Assembly (NCBI GenBank): GCA_005776735.1
Contig: SXOM01000210.1
Span: 1-10,576 of the forward strand
Origin: Pseudomonadota bacterium
Lineage (GTDB): Bacteria; Myxococcota_A; UBA796; SXON01
Length of the DNA stretch: 10,576 nt
Reading direction: 5' to 3'
The stretch's first letter is position 1. Each line of letters starts with the position of its first letter. Of this stretch, positions 1 through 7,600 are shown one piece after another. A program made the position numbers and the translations under genes. The notes below the pieces were generated by a model. That model saw only the letters and a program-made list of their open reading frames with translations. It was not told the DNA's origin and ran no database searches.

Positions 1-9
1 CCCCGCTGC

Positions 10-59
10 GCGGCGGTCGCCGGCCTCGGCCCGGCGAGCGGCCGGTCGCGGACCGCCGC
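10..59. repeat. GC-rich imperfect inverted repeat (possible hairpin)
   Basis: Positions 10-18 (GCGGCGGTC) are the exact reverse complement of 51-59. Inside them, 20-25 (CCGGCC) pairs with 40-45, leaving an asymmetric bulge (19 versus 46-50) and a loop at 26-39. No T-run follows, so this is not a canonical intrinsic terminator. It could mark the end of a transcript entering from the left or a protein-binding site. At this GC content some hairpins arise by chance. The rest of 1-114 holds no supportable gene. Confidence 0.4.
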
Positions 60-105
60 CCTGGGGCGCTCCGGCACGGCTCTTGCTTCTCAGGTTGCAC
101 CATCC

Positions 106-109
106 GGAG
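106..109 (+). promoter_or_regulatory. Shine-Dalgarno GGAG for the gene starting at 115
   Basis: GGAG lies 5 nt before the ATG at 115, a usable spacing. No in-frame ATG, GTG or TTG was found between about 61 and 115, so this site and the ATG together fix the start. It is one of only two recognisable Shine-Dalgarno-like sites in the window. Confidence 0.55.
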
Positions 110-114
110 CTCCC

Positions 115-756
115 ATGTTCTTCGTCCTCGCCCTCGCCGCCTGCACCACCGAGCCGATCGGCTGCACCGACCTGTACGCCTACTCGGTGACCGCCACCGT
201 CACCTCGACGTCGGGGGAAGCGCTCAGCGGGGTCGCCGGCACCTACACCGTCGACGGGGGGGCCGAGCAGGCCTGCGAGCCGTGGGTGAGCGGCGACGTC
301 CTGGTGTGCGGCGGCGAAACGGCCGGGCACTTCGTGGTGACCGTGACCGCCGAGGGGCACGAGCCGGCCACGCAGGAAGTCGATGTCGAAGCTGACGAGT
401 GCCACGTGATCGGCGAAGCGCTCGAGGTTGCGCTCGAGCCGACGGTGCCGGACTGCACCACCGAGGAGGTGCCTTCGGTCGAGGTGCGCCTGAGCTCCGA
501 CGGCGGTGGCCCGCTGACCAACGCCTGGGCCGGTTGGGGCGACCCCGCCGCCGACATGGAGCCGGTCCTGTGCGACCCGGCCGGCGAAGAGAACGTGTTC
601 CACTGTGCGTACGAGCGCGAAGGCGACATCGAGATCGTGGCCGGGGCCGACAACCACGCCACCGAGTTCGCGGTCGTGACCGTGACCGCGGACGAGTGCC
701 ACGTGATCACCGAGACGGTGGCGATCGAGCTGTCCGAATACGACTGCTTGCAGTAG
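115..756 (+). CDS. Small lipoprotein with two tandem Cys-patterned carboxypeptidase-regulatory-like domains
   Basis: A 213-residue predicted lipoprotein of unknown role. The N-terminus MFFVLALAAC is a very short hydrophobic signal ending in a lipobox-like ALAAC, so Cys10 would be lipidated and the rest exported to the envelope. The mature part is two tandem beta-rich domains, about residues 17-110 and 114-208. Their cysteines keep almost the same register: 17, 54, 65, 96 and 114, 153, 164, 195, with Cys211 near the end. Both domains close with TVTA-rich strands and the motif DECHVI (residues 95-100 and 194-199). Phrases such as 'SGEALSGVAGTYTVDGG' and 'FVVTVTAEGHEPAT' resemble carboxypeptidase regulatory-like/Ig-like folds found in surface proteins. 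No catalytic motif is visible. The signal has no positive charge. The gene is 99 bp upstream of the ATPase gene on the same strand. Existence and lipoprotein nature are fairly sure; function is unknown. Confidence 0.82.
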   Translation: MFFVLALAACTTEPIGCTDLYAYSVTATVTSTSGEALSGVAGTYTVDGGAEQACEPWVSGDVLVCGGETAGHFVVTVTAEGHEPATQEVDVEADECHVIGEALEVALEPTVPDCTTEEVPSVEVRLSSDGGGPLTNAWAGWGDPAADMEPVLCDPAGEENVFHCAYEREGDIEIVAGADNHATEFAVVTVTADECHVITETVAIELSEYDCLQ

Positions 757-855
757 CGTTCGCCGTCGTGAGCTGCGACAACGCGCCGCACGCCGCCCAC
801 ACCGGTGTAAAGGGGCGGCCGGCGTGACCGAAAGGGGGGCGATCCCGAGCCTGAC

Positions 856-2574
856 GTGAACCTCAGCCCCTCCGCGCCCCCGGTCCCCGCCCCCGCCCCC
901 GCCCGACGCCGCATCGGCGAACTGCTCGTCGCAGCCGGGCTCATCAACGCCGACGACCTCGCCCAGGCGCTGGACTGGCAGAAGGTGCACGGCGGGAAGC
1001 TCGGCGCCGCGCTGGTGGCGCTCGGGAAGCTCACGGACGAGCAGCTCACCGGCGGGCTCGCGGCCCAGCTCGGCCTCGCGGTGTGCGACCTGGAGACCTT
1101 GTCGCCGCCGGCCGAGGTGTTGTCGCTCTTGCCGGAGGCGATGCTCCGCGAACACCACGTGCTGCCGCTCGCGGTGCAGGGGCGGGCCCTGGTGCTCGGG
1201 ATGGTCGACTCGCAGGACCAGAAGGCCGCCGAGGCGGTGTACCGCCACACCGGCTTCCGCAACATCGAGCCGCGCCTGGTGACCGAGGGGAGCTTCCAGC
1301 GGTTCCTGGACTCGCACTTCACGAGCCCCGACGTGGTGCACGAGATCCAGGCCGCGCTCGGTGAGGCGGCGCCGGTGATCCTCGAGAAGGGGGTGCCGGT
1401 GAAGGACGGCACGGCGGTGGTGCGCTTCGTGGAGTGGTTGTTGCGGTACGCGGTGAAGCTCGGGGCGAGCGACATCCACCTGGAGCCGTTCGAAGACTTC
1501 TTGCGCATCCGGCTCCGCATCGACGGCAGCCTGCGGACGATCCTGACGCCGGGGACACACCTGGCGCAGCCGCTCATCTCGCGCATCAAGGTGCTCGCCG
1601 AGATGGACATCTCCGAGCGTCGCAAGCCGCAGGACGGGCACATCGAGCTGCCGTCGGCCACCGAGGAGCTCCACTTCCGCGTCTCGACGTTGCCGGTGGT
1701 ACACGGCGAGAAGTGTGTCATTCGGCTCTTGCGGAAGGAGGCGCACCTGGCCGACCTGAGCCGGCTCGGCTTCACCAAGGACCAGCTCGAGATCATCAAG
1801 TCGGTGGCGGCGATGCCGCAGGGGCTCCTGCTGGTCACCGGGCCCACCGGGAGCGGCAAGACCACCACCCTGCACGCCGTCCTCAACCACATCAACGACC
1901 CCGACGTGAACATCGTCACCATCGAGGACCCCGTCGAACAGACGCTCCATGGCATCAACCACGTGCAGGTGCAGGAGAAGGGCGGCGTCACCTTCGCGAG
2001 CGCGCTGCGGTCGATCTTGCGGCAGGACCCCGACATCGTCTTCATCGGCGAGATGCGCGACCCCGAGGTGTCCGCCATCGCGGTCAAGGCGGCGCTCACC
2101 GGACACCTGGTGCTCTCGACGCTCCACACCAACGGAACCGCCGAGACGTTCGCGCGGCTCGGGGACATGGGCATCCCGAGCTACCTCGTCGCGAGCTCGG
2201 TGCAGTTGGTGGTCGCCCAGCGCCTCGTCCGGCGGTTGTGCACGTGTGCGCGCCCGACCGGCATCGACGCGGCGCTCGTCGACCGCTTCCGCATCCAGCC
2301 CGAGCAGCTCCGCGCCGCGGTCTTCAAGGAGCCCGTCGGGTGTCCGCGGTGCATGAACCAGGGGTACAAGGGGCGCGTCGCCATCTACGAGCTGGTCGCG
2401 CCCAGCCCCGCGCTGCGCGAGGTCTTGCGTCGGGGGGGCGACGAGAGCGCCATCCTCAAGACGCTCGCCGAGGAGGGCATGCGCTGGATGTGGGACGCCG
2501 GCGTGTCGCGCGCGTTGGCGGGTGACACCACGCTGGAGGAGATCGCGCGGAGCATCTCGCCGCCGAAGGGGTAG
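856..2574 (+). CDS. PilB/GspE-family type IV pilus / type II secretion assembly ATPase with MshEN domain
   Basis: A 572-residue cytoplasmic ATPase of the family that powers pilin or pseudopilin polymerisation at the inner membrane. Residues 19-42 and 48-71 form two 24-residue motifs separated by 5 residues (RIGELL..G......L..AL..Q, then KLGAAL..G......L...L..Q), as in MshEN c-di-GMP-binding domains. The second N-domain holds ASDIHLEP (204-211) and RRKPQDG (255-261). The core has Walker A GPTGSGKT (329-336, Lys335), the Asp box IEDPVE (356-361), Walker B DIVFIGEMRD (393-402) and the His box GHLVLSTLHTN (416-426). The zinc-site cysteines are 462, 464, 496 and 499, so the first pair is CxC rather than the usual CxxC. 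The length is typical. An in-frame stop at 808-810 and no earlier start codon favour the GTG at 856; no well-placed Shine-Dalgarno is seen. No platform protein (PilC/GspF), secretin or pilin gene is present, so PilB, MshE-like and GspE cannot be told apart. Confidence 0.95.
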   Translation: MNLSPSAPPVPAPAPARRRIGELLVAAGLINADDLAQALDWQKVHGGKLGAALVALGKLTDEQLTGGLAAQLGLAVCDLETLSPPAEVLSLLPEAMLREHHVLPLAVQGRALVLGMVDSQDQKAAEAVYRHTGFRNIEPRLVTEGSFQRFLDSHFTSPDVVHEIQAALGEAAPVILEKGVPVKDGTAVVRFVEWLLRYAVKLGASDIHLEPFEDFLRIRLRIDGSLRTILTPGTHLAQPLISRIKVLAEMDISERRKPQDGHIELPSATEELHFRVSTLPVVHGEKCVIRLLRKEAHLADLSRLGFTKDQLEIIKSVAAMPQGLLLVTGPTGSGKTTTLHAVLNHINDPDVNIVTIEDPVEQTLHGINHVQVQEKGGVTFASALRSILRQDPDIVFIGEMRDPEVSAIAVKAALTGHLVLSTLHTNGTAETFARLGDMGIPSYLVASSVQLVVAQRLVRRLCTCARPTGIDAALVDRFRIQPEQLRAAVFKEPVGCPRCMNQGYKGRVAIYELVAPSPALREVLRRGGDESAILKTLAEEGMRWMWDAGVSRALAGDTTLEEIARSISPPKG

Positions 2575-2579
2575 GGCGA

Positions 2580-2599
2580 GGGGGTGCCGCTCAACCCCC
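2580..2599. terminator. Weak hairpin between convergent genes
   Basis: GGGGGT (2580-2585) pairs with ACCCCC (2594-2599) around an 8-nt loop, just after the ATPase stop codon. A second 6-bp hairpin, GGCCGC (2625-2630) with GCGGCC (2639-2644), precedes the stop of the opposite gene. Either could end transcription from its side, but neither has a T-tract, and 6-bp GC stems are common by chance here. The gap (2575-2646) holds no gene. Confidence 0.25.
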
Positions 2600-2646
2600 G
2601 CGCCACGGGCAAACGCTGCGAATCGGCCGCCGCTCTGCGCGGCCCC

Positions 2647-3198
2647 CTACGGCGCGCCCGCCGCCTTCGGGCCGACCGCGATCGAATCGGCGGCAGCAGC
2701 CTCCTCGGCGCTCAACCCGTGCTGGCGGCGCAGACTCGCGTTGTGGCGCACGATCAGCTCGTCCGCCACCGCCGCGGTGTAGTAGTCCGACACGTTCCGC
2801 CGACCCACGATCCAGCTCCACGCCGGCGCCTGGTCGGGCGACCCCTTGGTCCCCGACGCGAACTCCGGCGCGCCGCCGAAGGTCGACCCCGCGCTCGCCG
2901 CCACCACCGCGACCACCGTCGCGACGACGTTGGTGGCGGTCTTGTCGCCCTGCTCCTTCTTGAAGCGGGCGAGCATGCCGGTGTCGTTGCTCGCGGTCGC
3001 GAACGCCTCGGCGTCGAGCAGTCGACCGCCACCGTCGAAGACCCCCCACGGCACGGGGGCCTGCTTGGGGTCCCACGTGGGCGCCAGCGCGACGCCCGCG
3101 CCCGTGACCACGAAGGCGGAGCGGACCCACCTCGCCTCGGTGTAGGCCTCGACCGCGGCGGGGGTGGCGGCGTGGAGCGACGCGATGAGGAGCAGCAT
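2647..3198 (-). CDS. Uncharacterised envelope protein with signal peptide and one membrane segment
   Basis: A 183-residue protein that I do not recognise. It starts with a short signal-like stretch, MLLLIASLHAATPA, with likely cleavage after Ala10 or Ala14. A hydrophilic region (about 40-88) contains WGVFDGGGRLLDAEAFA and DTGMLARFKKEQG. One hydrophobic Val/Ala-rich segment (about 89-108) follows, then a charged C-terminal part with VGRRNVSDYYTAAVADELIV and RHNASLRRQHG (131-161). This layout (polar region, membrane-like segment, then a YY...ADELI..HN..L helix) resembles small orphan proteins common in Myxococcota, where a pattern like YSPEEADELIERYNAAL follows a membrane segment; that comparison is from memory. 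No catalytic motif is visible. The ATG has AGGA 7 nt upstream, within TAGGAT. The gene diverges from the sulfatase-fold gene across 157 bp and converges with the ATPase gene. Real gene likely; function unknown. Confidence 0.75.
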   Translation of the reverse strand: MLLLIASLHAATPAAVEAYTEARWVRSAFVVTGAGVALAPTWDPKQAPVPWGVFDGGGRLLDAEAFATASNDTGMLARFKKEQGDKTATNVVATVVAVVAASAGSTFGGAPEFASGTKGSPDQAPAWSWIVGRRNVSDYYTAAVADELIVRHNASLRRQHGLSAEEAAAADSIAVGPKAAGAP

Positions 3199-3204
3199 GC
3201 CCCG

Positions 3205-3210
3205 ATCCTA
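3205..3210 (-). promoter_or_regulatory. TAGGAT: leaderless-type -10 or Shine-Dalgarno for the 2647-3198 gene
   Basis: On the minus strand, TAGGAT ends 6 nt before the ATG, matching a TANNNT -10 element for a transcript starting at the ATG itself. The same bases include AGGA, which could be a ribosome-binding site 7 nt from the start. The two readings exclude each other in practice; transcript mapping would decide. No TTGACA-like -35 is visible. The 157-bp divergent spacer (3199-3355) holds no gene. It also has a 9-bp inverted repeat (3250-3258 with 3290-3298), possibly chance. Confidence 0.35.
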
Positions 3211-3343
3211 AGCGCTCGTGGGCCGCGGGGAAGCCCTGCATCCCCCGCCGCGACGCGCACCCGCCTCCGCCCGCCTCGGGACGGTCGCGGCGCGTCGCCC
3301 CCCTCGACCTCCACCCGGGGAAGAACCCGCCGGGCTGGCGAGA

Positions 3344-3349
3344 TACACC
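3344..3349 (+). promoter_or_regulatory. TACACC: candidate leaderless -10 for the sulfatase-fold gene
   Basis: TACACC ends 6 nt before the ATG at 3356. It keeps the TA of a -10 element but lacks the final T. No Shine-Dalgarno is well placed in the 15 bases upstream. Its position matches the TA-starting hexamers before three other genes in this window, which is the main support. Confidence 0.35.
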
Positions 3350-3355
3350 CGCGCC

Positions 3356-4663
3356 ATGATCGTCGCGCTCCTGTCCTCCGCCCTGGCCGGTCCGCCGGCA
3401 CCCGCGAGCTTGCCCAAGGGCAACGTGTTGATCCTCGTGGTCGACACCCTGCGGGCCGACGCGATGGGCACCTACGGCGAGAAGAGCCCCACCACCCCCC
3501 GGATGGACGCGTACGCCAAGGACGCCGTGGTCTTCGACAAGGCGTGGACCCAGTACACGTGGACCTTGCCGTCGGTGTTGTCGTACACCACCTCGCGCTT
3601 CGTCCGATCGCACGGGTGGGACTACGACATCGGCCAGTTCGACCTGTACCGCACGGTGGACCGCTCGGTGCCGACGCTGGCCGAGGTGCTCCAGGCCCAG
3701 GGTTATGCGACACACGGCCGGTACGCCAACGGCCACCTGCAGGAGTCGCTCGGCTTCGGCGCCGGCTTCCAGAAGTGGGCCAAGGGCAAGGACGCCGAGG
3801 TGGTGCAGGGCGCGCTCGACGACATCAAGAAGTGGCCGACCGACGGGAAGCCCAATCTACTCTACGTCCACGTGATGCAGTGCCACACGCCGTGGCGGCC
3901 CAGCCCCGAAGCGCAGAAGGCCCTGGGAACGCCGCTGAGCGTCCCGGAGAAGGGGCTGGACTGGGCCGACTGGCCGAAGTTGTCACCGGACGCGCGGCCG
4001 GCCCGCGCGGTCGAGCTGCGCACCCAGTACGAAGCCGCCCTCTGGGACGCCGACGCGGCGATGGGCAAGATCCTCGACGCGCTCGCCGCTTCGGGCGAAG
4101 CGAAGAACACGATGGTCGTCTTTCACTCCGACCACGGCGAACAGTTGGGAGACCACCAGTTCGCCGGGCACAACCGATCGGTCTTCGAAGAGCTCGCCCA
4201 CGTGCCGCTCATCGTCAAGGTCCCCGGCGCCAAGGGAGAGCGGGTCAAGGGCCGCGTGGGCCGGCTCATCGACGTCCCGCCGAGCGTGCTCGACGTGGTC
4301 GGCCTCGCCGAACGGGCCCCGAAGGGGTGGCAGGGCAGCTCCTGGTACCGCCAGAAGGACCCGCCCCTGGCCGTGGTCGAGCGCACCACCGACATCGCGT
4401 TCACGGTCGACGGTGTGACCAAGCTGGTGGCCGACCGGGCCGGTCAGACCTTCAGCTATGGGTTCGACCTCGGGACCGACCCCGGCGAGAAGCGCCGCAT
4501 CAAGGACGCCACCACCGCGGCCCTCGCGCCGCTGCTCACCGCGGCGAACGCGTGGTGGAAGGCCACGCCGAAGGGCACGAACACCGGCGAGAAGCCGAAG
4601 GTCTCCACCGAAGAGAAGACCGAGGTGAACGACCTGCTCAAGGAGCTCGGCTACGTCGAGTGA
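3356..4663 (+). CDS. Sulfatase-family (alkaline phosphatase superfamily) hydrolase/transferase lacking the formylglycine Cys/Ser
   Basis: A 435-residue enzyme of the sulfatase (Pfam Sulfatase) fold, probably exported through the short N-terminal stretch MIVALLSSALAG. It opens with the metal-binding start ILVVDTLRAD (Asp30, Asp35) and GTYG. The second metal cluster is HSDHGEQLGDHQFAGHN (257-273; Asp259, His260). His177 in CHTPW corresponds to the DPHxPY region. It ends KELGYVE, close to the LxxLGYV tail seen in many sulfatases. At the nucleophile position it reads TWTLPSV, with Thr70 where sulfatases have the Cys or Ser of CxPxR, and Val at the Arg position. Formylglycine cannot form at this position. 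A Thr nucleophile is known in phosphoglycerol and phosphoethanolamine transferases of this superfamily, so the substrate may be a phospho- rather than a sulfo-ester (inference). An open extension back to 3218 is Pro/Arg-rich and looks non-coding, so ATG 3356 is preferred. The 3' end overlaps the RND gene. Confidence 0.88.
   Translation: MIVALLSSALAGPPAPASLPKGNVLILVVDTLRADAMGTYGEKSPTTPRMDAYAKDAVVFDKAWTQYTWTLPSVLSYTTSRFVRSHGWDYDIGQFDLYRTVDRSVPTLAEVLQAQGYATHGRYANGHLQESLGFGAGFQKWAKGKDAEVVQGALDDIKKWPTDGKPNLLYVHVMQCHTPWRPSPEAQKALGTPLSVPEKGLDWADWPKLSPDARPARAVELRTQYEAALWDADAAMGKILDALAASGEAKNTMVVFHSDHGEQLGDHQFAGHNRSVFEELAHVPLIVKVPGAKGERVKGRVGRLIDVPPSVLDVVGLAERAPKGWQGSSWYRQKDPPLAVVERTTDIAFTVDGVTKLVADRAGQTFSYGFDLGTDPGEKRRIKDATTAALAPLLTAANAWWKATPKGTNTGEKPKVSTEEKTEVNDLLKELGYVE
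4651..4663. other. 13-bp tail-to-tail overlap of convergent coding regions
   Basis: The sulfatase-fold gene ends with TGA at 4661-4663 on the plus strand. The RND gene ends with TAG (plus-strand CTA at 4651-4653) on the minus strand. The last codons of each gene are antisense to the other, leaving no room for an intergenic terminator, so the transcripts must overlap at their 3' ends. Confidence 0.9.
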
Positions 4664-7600
4664 CGCCGACCGGCGAGTGTCGCGTACACCACCGGGGTCA
4701 CGTACAGCGTGAAGAACGTGGCCGTGGCCATGCCGAACACCACCGCGATGCCGAGCGCCGCGCGCCCCTGCCCTGACACGCCGAGCGCGATGGGAACCGC
4801 CCCCCCGATGGTCGCCACCGACGTCATCAGGATCGGTCGGAAGCGGAGTCGGGCGGCTTCGGCGGCCGCGTCCCACGGCGACAGGCCCCGCTCCGCTTCG
4901 GCGTGGCGCGCATACTCCACGATCAAGATGCCGTTCTTGGTCACGAGGCCCACGAGCAGGATGAGCGCCACCTGCGAGAAGAAGCTCATCGACTGCCCGA
5001 AGGCCCACAACGCCCCGAGCGCCCCCGCCACCGCGAGCGGCACGGTGAACATCACCGAGATCGGCGCCACGAACGAGTCGAACTGGGCCGCCAGGAGCAG
5101 GTAGACCAACAGGAGCGCCAAGGCGAAGACCGTCCCGAGTGACGCGCTCCCCTCCTCGAGGTCCTTGGCCTGTCCGGCCAACGCGGTGCGGAAGCCGGGA
5201 CCGAGCTCCGCCTCGGCCATCGCCCGCACCCGGTCGATCGCCTCGCCGAGCGTGATGCCGTCGAGGTTGGCGCTGAGCGTCACCGCGGGGCTGCGCGCGT
5301 AGTGGTGCCGGGTGGCGGCGGCGGTGCGCTCCCGCCCGCTCACGAGGTTGCTCATCGGCACCAGGGCCCCGTCACGCCCGCGGAGCTGGATGCGCGCGAG
5401 GTCGGCGGGCTCGTCGCGGTCGGCCCGGAGGAGCTGCGCGATCACCGGGTACTGGCGCACCCCGCGCTTGAAGCGCCCGAGCTCGACGCCCACCGTGAGC
5501 ACCTGGAGCGCACGCGAGACCTCGATGGGCGCCACGCCGACGGCGGCCGCCTCCTCGCGGTCGACCGTCAACAACAGCTCCGGGCGGTCCAGGCGCAGGT
5601 TCTCGTTGACCTGCGCGAGGCCGGGCACGGCCCGCGCCGCAGCGACCAGGCGGGGCAGATCGGCCGCGAGCACGTCGAAGTCGGCGTGCTGGATGACGAA
5701 CTGCAGCGGCGACGCGAACCCCTGGCCCACCGTGGGCGACTGGATCGGCACCACGCGGAACGCCGTGACCTGGCCGAGCGTCGCCTTCAGGTCGCTGACG
5801 ATCTGCATCTGCGAGCGGGTGCGCTCCGCCTTCGGAACCAGCGAAATGAACAACATGCCGGTGTTGGTGCCCGCCGCGACCCCGCCGCGACCGGAGGCGA
5901 CGCGGGCGATGGCCACGCGGCGCTCCGGGACCTGGGGGATCACCTGCGCTTCGAGCTCCCGCACCCGCGCGTCCATCCACTCGAAGGTGGCACCCTCCTG
6001 GGCGTCGAGACGGAGCATGAAGTTGTTCCGGTCCTCCAGCGGGAAGAACTCGCGCGGCAACGCCGCCCAGCCCGCCGCCCCGACCACGCCGCTGACCACC
6101 AGGACCGGCACCACCAGCCACGGGAACCGCCGCACCACCGCAAAACTCCGCACGAAGCTGCGCAGGAGCGCGCCTTCCTCGGGTCGCGGCGCCACGCGGA
6201 CCAACGCCCGCGTGAGCACCGGCGTGAGCGTGAGCGCCACCACCATCGACAACGCCACGCTCGCGGCCACGGTGACGCCGAACTCCAGGAAGAGCCGCCC
6301 CGTCGCCCCGCCGGTGAACATGATCGGGACGAAGACCACGAGCAACGAGAGCGTCGTGGCCACGACCGCGGTGGTGATCTCGCGGGTGCCCGCGAGCGCC
6401 GCCTCGGCCGGCGGGCGGCCCGCCTCGAGGTGGCGAACGATGTGCTCGAGCACGACGATCGCGTCGTCGACGACGAGCCCGATGGCGAGCACCAACCCGA
6501 AGAGCGTGAACACGTTGAGGGTGAAGCCGGCCGACCAGAGGACCAGGAACGTCCCCACCAAGGAGACCGGGATCGCCAAGGCCGGGACCAGCGTGCTGCG
6601 CACCGACCGGAAGAACCCGAAGATGACGAGCACCACGAGGCCGAAGGCGATGCCGAGGGTCAGCTCCACCTCCTCGATCGCGTCGCGCACCGAGAACGCC
6701 CGGTCGAAGACCACGTCGACGTCGTACCCGGCGGGCAGGTCGGCCTGGATGCCCGGGAGCCGCGCCTGCACCGCGTCGGAGATCTCCACCACGTTGGCCC
6801 GGGTCTGCGGGTACACGGCCAGGGAGACCGACGCCACCCCGTCGGCCCGCGCCGAGGTGCGCTCGTTCTCGGCGCCGAGGCGCACCGTCGCGACGTCGCG
6901 CAGGTACACGCGCCCCTCAGGCCCCCCCCGCAACACCAGCGCGCCGAACTGATCGGCGGTGCGCAGGCCGGCGTCCAGGCGCACGGTGAGCTGCGTGGCG
7001 TCGCCTTCGATGCGCCCGGCGGGCAGCTCCACGTTGCCGGCGGCGAGCGCCCGCTCGAGGTCGGCCACGGTCACCCCGCGCGCCGCCATCTTCGCGACGT
7101 CCAGGTCCAGGCGCATCGCGTACACCCGCGCCCCGAACAGGTCGACGCTCGAGACCCCGGGCACGTTCTCGAGGCGTTCGCGCACGATGGTGTCGGCGAC
7201 GTCGGTGATCGCGAGCAGATCGCCCGACTCGCCCCGCAGGCGCAAGAACATGCTCGGCTGGCCGCTGCCGTCGGCCTTCTCGATGCCGGGGTCGCGCACG
7301 CCTTCGGGGAGCCGGCTCCGCACCCGGTCGACCCGGCCGCGCACGTCGTTGGCCGCTTCGTCGAGGTCGCGGCCCAACTCGAACTCGACGGTGATCTCGG
7401 AGCGGCCGTCCTGGCTCGACGACGTGAGCGTGCGCACCCCCTCGATCCCGTTGATCTCGCGCTCCAGGACCTCGGTGACGTCGCTCTCGACGATCGCCGG
7501 GTCGGCGCCCGGCCACGAGGTGCTCACGGTGACCACCGGCGTCTCCACGTCGGGGATCTCCCGCACCCCCAGGCGCAAGAAGCCGGCCACCCCGAGCAGC

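Noticed and set aside
243..2174. A 643-residue minus-strand frame opposite the lipoprotein and ATPase genes
   Set aside because: Ser/Arg/Pro-rich shadow of the ATPase codons, with no recognisable motif.
3218..3355. N-terminal extension of the sulfatase-fold gene from the GTG at 3218
   Set aside because: The 46 extra codons are Pro/Arg-rich and unlike coding sequence, and they would bury the signal-like stretch; ATG 3356 has a candidate -10 at a fitting distance.
2584..4776. A 730-residue plus-strand frame across the convergent gap, the small envelope gene and the sulfatase-fold gene
   Set aside because: Arg/Gly/His-rich shadow spanning intergenic DNA and genes of both strands.
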